NCBI RefSeq assembly: GCF_009905375.1
Contig: NC_133648.1
Coordinates: 92,926,905 to 92,990,904 of the forward strand
DNA from: Apium graveolens
Lineage: Eukaryota; Streptophyta; Magnoliopsida; Apiales; Apiaceae
Direction: 5' to 3'
Length of the DNA stretch: 64,000 nucleotides
Shown here one piece after another: positions 23,101 through 31,840 of this stretch. A program made the translations under genes and the position numbers. Every line of letters begins with the position of its first letter. The stretch's first letter is position 1. The notes beneath the pieces are model-generated. The model searched no databases and was not told the origin of the DNA. It worked only from the letters and a program-made list of their open reading frames with translations.

Positions 23101-24659
23101 TTGATCTTATCAATGCAGCAGCAGCCAAGATAAGAGCAGCTGATAAGGAGAAGTTGAGTTTAGTCAACTGGGAGAAGATTGATGAGGAAATACAGAAGAA
23201 GTTTGAACTTGTCAAGGAGCCAGTTAAGTCAGCCATCCATCACTCTCAAGTCAAGCAAATTAGTGTGAATGAGATGATCATGAACTATCTGGAAAGAGGA
23301 CAGCCATCCTGCATCAAATCTCTAAAGGCTGAAACAATTCTGAAACCAAGGGTAAACTACTCAAAATCATCATTGAAGAACCCTTTGGATACTGTGTATG
23401 ATACACCTAAGCCTGATAAAAAGAAGCTTCTGTCAAGATCAATTGCTTTCTACAAAGATCCAGCTGATTCAGCTTCAAAAAGAAGAATTGCTAAAATTTT
23501 CAGGAATGGGAAAGAAATTTGTGTGGTGGCTGGACATCCCCAATTTGCTCAAGCAAAGAGAGAAGAAAAGGCTAGATTGAAGCAGGAAAAGAAGCAAGCT
23601 TCTCTGGATGCTAAAAAGACTAAACAAAAGAAAGAGCAAATTGTTATCTTGGCCAAGCTACATGCTGTAAATTCATCAAAACAAATTCCTTCTCAGCCAT
23701 CTGAAGTTATTGAATCAAAGAAGCAAGTTGAACAACAGAAGAAATCTCCAAGAATCAAGGACTTGGCTAAAAGAACTAAAAGGAAACTGGACATTGTTGA
23801 TAAGGAATTGGAGAATCAGTTTCCCAAGGAATCCACTCCAACTACAACTCAAGCATCAAAACCCTCTGTGGTATTTGAAGATATCAAAGTGGTGGATCCT
23901 TATAGGAACATCCATGGTGAACCTATAGTGCCTAAGGATGAACCAGTAGAATGGGAGAACATACCAATTCCTGACTTCTATTTGCCAATCCTTAACAAGC
24001 CAAAGAGAACAAAGTCAAGAGCAGTCAAGAAAGTGAAGTTGTCACCTCTCAAATCCAAATTTCTAGTCAAAGCTCAATCTAAAGCCAATAAGGGAGATTA
24101 CATGTACTTGTGTGACATCAAAGAATTTTCTGATCTAAACCTCTATCTAGATGAACTAGATGTAGTGAGAGGAATTGATGCATACAGAAACCTACCTAAA
24201 AGGTTAGTGTTCAAGTACAAAGGAGGAAAGGAGATTCAGTGGCCACTTCACAAGATCCTTCAAGAAAGCCAAGTTGTACTGATTAAAGTTTATTCATCCT
24301 TCAAGAAGAACTTTGGGTTCAACATTACGGCAAGAAGATTGGTACTGAAGAAGATTGAAGAGCTAAGGAGTGTTAGAGCTAAAGATGCACTCCCAAAGAC
24401 TCTAATCATCCCTTACACAGGGAGAAGAGTGTATCTAAGGCCCTACTGGCTGATGGAGTTCATGGATGACAAAGGAGTGAGAAGATTTTTCAGATTAGAA
24501 GACCAATTAAGCATCTCTAGCAATGAGACTCTTTTGGAAATGCAAGGAAAGCTAAATCTCTCAGAATCTGATGAACTGGAATTCCACAGGCAGCTCTAAA
24601 ATCAGATTAAGGAAAACAATAGAAAGCTTGGAAAGAGATCCAGACCTTCAAGGAACTAG
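20142..24659 (+). pseudogene. Accessory 3' ORF of element D (not envelope-like; broken)
   Basis: Starts MAMSQTGFFYEKNNFTALVNKG with no signal peptide. The N-terminal domain (about 240 residues, 20142-20894) aligns with the A, F and E copies: KVFSGKVSNFD, YYARFFMMLANHL. A low-complexity Ser/Thr/Pro/Gln linker (20900-22400) contains motif repeats at 21770-21895. A coiled coil follows (22600-22940), then a Lys-rich segment (KREEKARLKQEKKQ..KKTKQKKEQ). The C-terminal domain (24080-24600; DIKEFSDLNLYLDEL, FKYKGGKEIQWPLHKIL, RRFFRLEDQLSISSNETLLEMQ) matches D2 closely. In-frame stops lie at about 20544, 22371, 22944 and 24597, with at least four frameshifts between 20890 and 22100. No membrane segment is seen. 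Function unknown. Confidence 0.75.
21768..21897 (+). repeat. CGACGGAT motifs inside the accessory ORF linker of D
   Basis: Seven direct or inverted variants in 130 bp: ctcgatggat, atccgtcgag, cccgacggat, atccgttgga, tcaatggat, atccatcgag. They encode alternating SMDI(A/T)HPSS-type peptides. Same vocabulary as the LTR arrays. Confidence 0.8.
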
Positions 24660-24834
24660 ATAAATCTGCTCAGGCTAGAGGAGCATCTTGAAAAAGAGTG
24701 TGAGCAAAACTTTGTACATTTTGTTAATTGAAGCACTTTTCAGTATTATCTACTGTCTTTTAAAATTTGTATTTTTAAGGTGTTTTGTTATCATCAAGTG
24801 TCTCTTAATTTATGGCTACAATTCCAGTAGACAT

Positions 24835-24848
24835 AAATTGGGGGAGAT
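24835..24848 (+). other. Polypurine tract of element D
   Basis: aaattgggggagat ends directly at the TGTTGTGT start of the right LTR. This is the plus-strand primer site. Confidence 0.9.
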
Positions 24849-25888
24849 TGTTGTGTATATGTTGTGTACTTGATGATTACATGAATAAAACACCTTGGTA
24901 GATTTTACTTAGTGAAATTATGTAGCACTCGACGGATAACGTTTATAGTCCCGACGGATGACTCAATATAGTCCCGACGGATGATGACTTATTATCCATC
25001 GAGTGAGTAGCTTATGTAACAATAAGTCTGTAGCACATTTCTGCATACACATTGTTTAGAATCTGTAGTAGTATTTGAGTCATGTTGACCTTAGTTAGAT
25101 ATGCAGAATAGGTTGATTAATTGTACATAGATGATGTCTTGTAATTCTGTATAAGTGAAATGAAGTCAAGTGCCTGATTACTACCCGACGGATGAACAAA
25201 CAATGAATTCGACGGATGATCAACAACCCGACGGATGATCAATATCTCGACGGATGATCATGAACCCGACGGATAAAGAATTCAAATATATGTTGACAGT
25301 GACAACACAGTCACATGCGTTGAGTGGATGCAAATGGAATGTGGTAGCCTATTTAATTGGGTTTTCGAGAACAAAGAAGCATTATCATTTCCATGCTATT
25401 ATGAAGATATTCAAAGATGCTGGAATAGAGTAATGAGGTAGCATTGTAATTCACTAGATAGTTTTTATTTTATTATCTTGTCTCATTACTTTGTAATCTT
25501 GGTGATATATAAACCAAGAAGCAGCAACTAAAAAAAATGAGAGATACAAGCAGAGAAACATTTGTAAGCAGAATTCTTAGCATTTCTCTGTACTTTAAGT
25601 TGTTCAATATTTGTAAGCAGCTGTGAGCATTTTTTTTGCACACAGGGTTCTCTCGATATAGAATATATATCTCTGGTGGAATCATTCAAATCCACCAGAA
25701 AGGTTTTAAAGACTCTTGTTTTTAATTACTTGTGTTTTGATTCATTTAAGTAACTATTCCGCATTGTGCTAATCAATTCACACTTATATATATATTCGAG
25801 TTAGAACATTTTTATTTCGAGAAAAAGTTTCAAGAATTCCATTCAACCCCCCTTCTGTAATTCTTGTCATATTGTTAAGGGACTAACA
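24849..25888 (+). repeat. Right LTR of element D (1040 bp)
   Basis: TGTTGTGTATATG to GGGACTAACA. It carries CGACGGAT motifs at about 24928, 24950, 24973, 25184, 25209, 25227, 25246 and 25265, one more than the left LTR because of an extra 23-bp unit (cccgacggatgactcaatatagt). The TATA box is at about 25502-25512. The sequence after it (aaaccatatc) does not repeat the left flank. Confidence 0.9.
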
Positions 25889-26410
25889 AAACCATATCAG
25901 TATTTGTGTGAAGAATTACAGAAATAAACATTCACTTTTTGAGTAAAGGAGCCATATTTTGATGACTTTTAAATTCTGATAATAATCAAGTTCTGATGCT
26001 AACGTGGCAGTATTTTTTTTTCCTTGATTTATTTTTGGTCAATACTTGAACGGTTATATTTTATCAGAATATTTGTTTATGTGAAATAAAGACAGTAATA
26101 ATCATTTGTTTAGTGGGAACAATTTTTTAAAAACTGCATGTACATAGTAATCATTACTTATTTCTCGTGCCCATTAACTTTTATCTTAACTGCTGCATGG
26201 CTGACAGGTGTAATGTCTGTTCCACTTCTCAATAACTGCTGTCAAGTGGCGTGTGTAAGTAAAAGAGAGAAAAGATTTTAAATCTTTTATCTACATTTGT
26301 ATTCAATACTCTCTCTCTTTTCTCTTACTCTCTCTAAATTGACTTTCGATTTTTACACAGACATTTTATCAAACACCTTTCAGGCACTCTAATTTCTCAC
26401 TTATTTCTCA
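25889..26410 (+). other. Upstream region of the accessory ORF in element A (E-like family)
   Basis: Begins where D's LTR ends, so its left part is missing. It holds two copies of the E-family motif (aattctgataat, aagttctgatg at about 25968-25995). From 26255 it resembles the leader of the E accessory ORF (gtaagtaaaagagagaaaag; ctctctcttttctc; atcaaacacctttcaggcactct). It is probably a 5' untranslated leader or promoter. No ORF is seen. Confidence 0.55.
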
Positions 26411-27971
26411 ATGGCACCCAAGGATATAATCTTTAATGGAGCAAAGTTCGTCCCCAACAACTATGCTGCCATTCTCACTAAGAGTGAAGCTCCTTCGGAA
26501 CTTCATTTTATACAGGATTTCTTATCTCATAGTGAAATTGGGTTCGCTTTGACGAATCCATCCTATTTATCTGGGACTCAAATTCTGACTTTTTGGCGTA
26601 CATGACTTTATGATGATGGTGGTAAGAATGGGACTCCAAGTATCGTGTTTACAGCACAGGAGGTTGAGTATGTTGTTATTCCGACAACAGTTCGAAAAGC
26701 CTTACACCTACCTGAAAACTGTCAATTCAGTTCTGCTGTGGAGGAGCCATTGCTACAGCAAAAGATGGCTAATCTTGGGTATGAACAGAGTTTGGCTAAG
26801 TTGGGTCAACTCAAATGCCCATATATTCGAAAGGAATGGAGCTTCTTCTTCGATTGCATCACGAAGACGTTTGCCAACAAGTGCTCAAATTTTGATGCCA
26901 TTCTTATTCTAACACAAAAAATTGGGTATGCACTCCTAAACCAGTCTCATTTTAATTATGCAAAGACTGTGTTATGTTTTATAGGAGATAGAATGAAAGA
27001 GGACAGGAATGTAGTTTACTTTGCTAGGTTCTGTCAGTTAATTTACAATTACTGTACATCAGATGAACCACAATTAGCAAGTGAACAGATAGAACCATTT
27101 AGATTAGCTAAGAGGGCTTTTACGGATCTTTTAACTAATGATAACAAGAAGGGAGTTTTGAGACCCCTTAGAATTCCTTTATCAGTAAAACAAGCCCTTG
27201 TAAATGCTGATTATGAAACCTATTCATTGCTATATCCTGATGTCCAACCCACCAACACACAACAGCCATCAGAACCAACCATCACCCAAACACAGCAACC
27301 ACAAACATCAGCACATACCAATCAACCATCAGCACATAATCAAGTGAAGCCTTCTTCTTCTAGAGCAAAGAGGACTAAGTCAGTCCCTCAATCACAATAG
27401 AAAAGAAGGAAGATAATTTTAAGAGATGAGTCTGATGATGAGGAGGTACAGGTTCAACCATCAGAACCTGTTGTTGAAGTAGCTGAGAAGGTCTCTTCTC
27501 AGAAAGCTCATAAAACTAGGAGTTCTAGGCCCCTAAAAAGGATTAGAAAGCTAAACTCTGATGATGAAGCTCCTAGAGTCTCTCCATCAGCTAAGAAACT
27601 TAAAAAGCAAAGAGCAAGGAGGGCTGTAGAATCATCACTCTCTGATGAAGGAATGGAATCAGCAGCTGAGGAAGGAGGTCAGGAATCTCTGATCTCAAAT
27701 GACCCAATTGTAATTGAATCTCTTCCCAGTACTGAACCAGACTTTACTGAAGCTCACAAATCTCCTATTCAAGAGCCAGAGAATACTTAAGAACACATGC
27801 CTACACCTCCTGTGTCTCCTATCATTGATCAAGTACATGCTGATAATCCAGGTATAAGTGTTGAAATAGATATTCACAACTTGAATGTGCCTGAGGTTCT
27901 GTACTTGGAAGCTCCAACCATTTCTCAACACACTCCACCAGCAACTACACTGCTAGATGCTGATGTCAATG
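26411..27971 (+). pseudogene. Accessory 3' ORF of element A, N-terminal part, split by element B
   Basis: Starts MAPKDIIFNGAKFVPNNYAAIL, closely similar to the E copy at 59721. N-terminal domain residues include ALHLPENC, RKEWSFFFDCITKTFANKCSNFDAI, FIGDRMKEDRNVVYFARFCQLIY. A Pro/Gln/Thr linker (NTQQPSEPTITQTQQPQ) and a basic stretch (SSRAKRTKSVPQSQ; KKLKKQRARRAVE) follow, then acidic Ser-rich sequence. In-frame stops lie at 26603, 27398 and 27788. At 27971 element B interrupts it; the same frame resumes at 35305. No signal peptide or membrane helix is visible. Function unknown. Confidence 0.8.
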
Positions 27972-29301
27972 TGTAAGTCATATGTCATAGCCTATTTTTA
28001 TATTCGAGGATTCAACTCAACTCAAATAAGAATGTAATAAGTAAATAGTGGATCTACCGTCAAAAGAGATCTCACAGAGTAATATATGTCAAAGGATTCA
28101 GAAACAAGGTTCATCTACAGACTTGAGGAATTAATTCACTGGAAGAAGTTCAAGAAATTGATCATGCCTCGGTGATATAAATCAAGAGTGTGGATTTAAT
28201 CAAGTGACAGAGATCTCGTCAGAGTATCATTAATTACAAGGATTTAATCTGAAGAAAATCAAAGTATCAAAGTCAAGACATGAAGAAACATCACGGAAGT
28301 TAGTCACTCATGAACCAGACAGTACATCGAGTGTCAACGTTGAAGTGGTGGAATTGATTCATAATTCTCAGTGATTTTCAGAAGATATTCAGAAGATTGG
28401 TTGCTGCTCAGGGTTAGTATTAATTCTCTATTAATTAATTAAGTCATATAATTTAATTAAGAAAATAAATTATATCTGCAAAGATTAATTTATTTGATTA
28501 ATTAAATTAATTGATTAATTAATTCAGAATTAATATTAAGGATTTTCAGAATTTAAATTGGATTAAAATTCATTTAAATTCAGCAAGTCAAACTGATTGT
28601 ACTAGTATGACAATCGGTATGACAATCAATAGTCATACCGAAAGTCATGCTAGTACAAACAATTGTCTTGCCGAAAGTCACACTGGAAGAGAATTGTCTT
28701 GCTAGTTCAATCAGATTGTCTTGCTAGTACAAACAATTGTCATACCGAAAGTCTCTCCAGTTCAACAGGTTGTCTTGCTAGTACAATTGGATTGTCTCAC
28801 CGATTGTCATTGCAGTTCATTCTATTCTGTTGTTTGATTAAAAAGAAGCAGAAGCAGAACACAATCAATCATCCAATCAAGAACACAGAACTCGAGAACA
28901 AAGAAAAAGAAGCAGACACAAATATTTCATCTCATCTGCAACTTCAAGATTAAATTTCTAGTTTGTAAAGTTAAATCCAAACCACTAGAATTATTTATCT
29001 TGTTCTTGTGTAACAATCTAGCGGATCAAAATCCCTAGAACTTAATCTCAAATTGTGTTTAGCATTTGATTCTAATTATTACAAAAATAGAAAAAGTTCA
29101 TGTCGAATTCATTCTAGATTTGTGATAATTAATTTGAGATTAATTCCTTGTAATCGATACAGTTGTTGTAACACCTTTCAAGTTTAATAATATTTTTATT
29201 TAACTTGAATTTTGTTTCAATTTTTTATTCCGCACTAAATTCGATTATTCAGTGTTGTTTGTATTCAACCCCCCCTTCTACAAACACATTGGGACCTAAC
29301 A
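27972..29301 (+). repeat. Left LTR of element B
   Basis: TGTAAGTCATATG to GGGACCTAACA, 1330 bp. It contains the repeated motif region 28588-28820, a stretch of 'ttaattaatt' repeats at 28420-28530, and the 'attcaacccccccttctacaaa' block near the end that SIRE-like LTRs share. Confidence 0.93.
28588..28820 (+). repeat. TTGCTAGTAC / TCATACCGAAAGTC motif array in the LTR of B
   Basis: Short words recur about every 20-30 bp: attgtcttgctagtac(a), gtcatacc/ttgccgaaagtc and their inverted forms (gtactagtatgacaatcggtatgac). There are about nine motif units in 230 bp, present in both LTRs (also 34586-34818). Mixed orientation could form hairpins. Confidence 0.8.
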
Positions 29302-29303
29302 AT

Positions 29304-29315
29304 TGGTATCAGAGC
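29304..29315 (+). other. Primer-binding site of element B
   Basis: TGGTATCAGAGC two bases after the LTR, complementary to initiator-Met tRNA. Confidence 0.95.
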
Positions 29316-29397
29316 CTTCTGATTAACGAACAAGTCAAGATCCTAGACTTTTGTGATTTTTCAACTCCTTGAATTTTTATTTATTCAAAAATTCATA

Positions 29398-31629
29398 ATG
29401 ACTTCACAAAAAGTTGGAACCGTTAAAATTCTACTATTTGATAAAGAAAATTATATCATGTGGAAGAAGAAGATGCTATTATTTTTACAAGTTGCAAATC
29501 CCAAATATCTGAACTTGTTAAAGAAGGGTCTAAAAACTCCGATGGTTATTGAACCAGAGGTGATAGTAGATGATGTTGTGATTACCATAGCTAGAACCTA
29601 TCCAAAAGAGCCTGAAGATTTTACTCCTGCTGAGAAGGAAGAAGCCTCCTTGGATGCCAGCCTTCAATTAATATTAATTGATTCCCATGATCCCTTGATG
29701 AACAGACATGTGATGAACTGTAAAAATTCCAAACACATGTGGGAAACTATTGAGGTGATTAATGAAGGCATAGAGGAAGTTAGGGAGAACAAGTTGGAGA
29801 TCCTAACCTCTGAGTATGAATATTTTAAATCAAATCCAGGAGAAGGAATTACTGAAGTGTTTGAGAGGTACAATGCGTTGATCAACAACCTGAACATAAA
29901 TGGGAAATATTATTCAATCAGGGAGGTCAACAAAAAGTTCCTTTTAACACTGCCAACTCATCTTGAACATAGAATCACTGCCATTAGAGAAGCTAGAGAT
30001 CTGAGTGAGATTTCTTTGGACAGGCTCTATGGAGTGTTAAAAACCTATGAGTTGGAGCAGATTCAACAGAAGGAAGTCTACGGGAAGGATAGAATGGTCA
30101 GCACATCTACTGCACTTGTAGCTGAAGGTCAACAACAACAACAATCTCAACAATTGGAGAGAATGGTACAGTGTTCCAAGGCTGAGGAAAATATGTTAGT
30201 AGCAGAATATGATCCTCCTACTACAAATCAATCAAGTGATGATTTTTATTCCTTGGAAGAGCTGGAGCAATTGGAAGACGAGTCAATGGCCCAAATTGTC
30301 AAGAGATTCTCCCATGTCAGATTCAAGAGGAATCCCAAGCTTAAGTACAAGTCCAACTACAACAAATTCCAGAAAGGTGAATCTTCATCCTCTAACACCA
30401 GAAGTGGTGGATACAAAACAGGGATGGTTGATCGGAGCACCATTAGATGCTATAACTACAATGAGTTGGGACACTTTGCCACAGAATGTAGGAAGCCAAA
30501 GCAAGTAAGAAAGAACTCCGAAAGGGCTTATCTGGCAAAGGGAAGAAGCTGGGATGATACTGACAGTGAAGATGAAGATGAAGGAAATCTTGCTCTTATG
30601 GCTATTGATGGAAAAACTTCATCGTCAAGAATAGAGGTAAAACTTTCTGATGCTGAAATGGTTTATCATCTAAGAGGTAACTTAGATTGTGCACGTCGTG
30701 ATAATAAACTGTTAAGTTTACAGATCACAGACCTTGAGAAAGAGGTCAATGAATTAAGACTTGTGCACATTAATCAAGACAAATTAAAAGAACAAGTATC
30801 TTTTCTAGAGAATAGAGTTGACTGTTATAGAAAACTCAAAACTATTCTCAAAGACAAGATCACCGGTCTTGAGACTAAGGTTAGAGCCTACTTCAATTCT
30901 TGTTCGAAGGCTAAAGAGTTCTACAGTAAGCAATCTGTTAATCAAACATCTGGAATAGGTTATGATTACAATGTTGCTATTGGAGAATTAGGCATAAACT
31001 CCCCTCCTCGTGTCTGTGCTAAAGGGAGGGAAGTACCACATGTGCTTAAGGGTGTTGATGAACCCCTCTATAAACCATCAATTGCTGAACCATTTGATGC
31101 GACCTCTTCTGTTATTCAGGAAGAAATACGTGCTGAAGATCATGCTAATGAGAAGGTTGTTTCCAAGTCAAGTGTGTCGAAAGTTCCAGTCAAAGTTGTG
31201 AAAGCAACTGAGACTAACTCAGACACACATGAGTTGGATAACAAAAATGCCATGTCTGCCATGCATAAATTGCCTACTATTAATTACTCTCATAAAGCAT
31301 GTGGTGTTTCTAATTGTATGCCTTGTGCTTTTAATATGATGTATGCTTATTTTAATGGTAAGCATATTTCTAAAGATAAGACTACTCCTCGTCAGCATGT
31401 GAATAACAAGAAGCATGATAGGTCTAAGACTGCTAGTCCTTCTAAGGCTAGAAAGGAGACATTTGTTCCTAAGCTTAAACAGAAATTTGTTAAGGTTGTT
31501 TACAAGGTCAAATGTTCAGTCATTGAGGATGTTGAGACCATTAAAATTAAAAATGTTGTTTTGCCTGACAAAGGACAATTCTACAAGTATGCCGGGCCCA
31601 ACCAAGTTTGGGTTCCGAAGAAGGTCTAA
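29398..31629 (+). CDS. Gag of element B (intact open frame, about 743 residues)
   Basis: I choose ATG at 29398 (MTSQKVGTVKILLFDKENY), which matches the normal copia Gag start; the frame is open upstream but without a better ATG. The capsid-like part includes WKKKMLLFLQVANP, MWETIEVINEGIEEVRENK and FERYNALINNLNINGKYY. A Gln-rich patch, a Ser/Arg region, a zinc knuckle CYNYNELGHFATEC (second Cys replaced by Tyr), a coiled-coil region (about 440-530) and a Lys-rich tail ending GPNQVWVPKKV follow. Capsid/RNA-packaging role is inferred from family. It is the longest open frame in the window and has no stop, unlike the other gags here. The knuckle substitution may impair RNA binding. Confidence 0.85.
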   Translation: MTSQKVGTVKILLFDKENYIMWKKKMLLFLQVANPKYLNLLKKGLKTPMVIEPEVIVDDVVITIARTYPKEPEDFTPAEKEEASLDASLQLILIDSHDPLMNRHVMNCKNSKHMWETIEVINEGIEEVRENKLEILTSEYEYFKSNPGEGITEVFERYNALINNLNINGKYYSIREVNKKFLLTLPTHLEHRITAIREARDLSEISLDRLYGVLKTYELEQIQQKEVYGKDRMVSTSTALVAEGQQQQQSQQLERMVQCSKAEENMLVAEYDPPTTNQSSDDFYSLEELEQLEDESMAQIVKRFSHVRFKRNPKLKYKSNYNKFQKGESSSSNTRSGGYKTGMVDRSTIRCYNYNELGHFATECRKPKQVRKNSERAYLAKGRSWDDTDSEDEDEGNLALMAIDGKTSSSRIEVKLSDAEMVYHLRGNLDCARRDNKLLSLQITDLEKEVNELRLVHINQDKLKEQVSFLENRVDCYRKLKTILKDKITGLETKVRAYFNSCSKAKEFYSKQSVNQTSGIGYDYNVAIGELGINSPPRVCAKGREVPHVLKGVDEPLYKPSIAEPFDATSSVIQEEIRAEDHANEKVVSKSSVSKVPVKVVKATETNSDTHELDNKNAMSAMHKLPTINYSHKACGVSNCMPCAFNMMYAYFNGKHISKDKTTPRQHVNNKKHDRSKTASPSKARKETFVPKLKQKFVKVVYKVKCSVIEDVETIKIKNVVLPDKGQFYKYAGPNQVWVPKKV

Positions 31630-31659
31630 TCCATTTGTAGTGCAGGGCATTAAACAAGT

Positions 31660-31840
31660 GTAACCGGTAGTGTGGATTCTTGACAGTGGATCATCAAGAC
31701 ATATGACCGAAGATAGAGCCCTGCTATCAAATGTGGATTGAGAAAGCTGGCCCCCTGGTTACCTTTGGAGATAACAGCAAAGGTTTATCCGAGGGATATG
31801 GCTGTTTGCAAGCTGGTAATGTTATCATTGAACTTGTAAA
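31660..31840 (+). pseudogene. Protease remnant of element B
   Basis: WILDSGSSRHMTEDRALLSNV at about 31671-31733 holds the intact copia protease active site (D-S-G). After a frame break FGDNSKGLSEGYG..AGNVIIE is visible up to about 31840. Everything after it that should be integrase and RT is missing. Short and broken. Confidence 0.8.

Larger units (their letters stand above)
12912..25888 (+). mobile_element. Element D: 13-kb SIRE/Maximus-like Ty1/copia retrotransposon with accessory 3' ORF
   Basis: Two related LTRs (12912-13933 and 24849-25888) enclose PBS, gag, protease-integrase-RT-RNase H in copia order, then a long accessory ORF and a polypurine tract. Size, iMet PBS and an extra ORF after pol fit the SIRE/Maximus lineage. 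All coding parts contain stops or frameshifts. The flanks (..gacatttt and aaaccatatc) show no target duplication, so the ends were rearranged after insertion or D is recombinant. The motif CGACGGAT recurs throughout. Confidence 0.9.
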
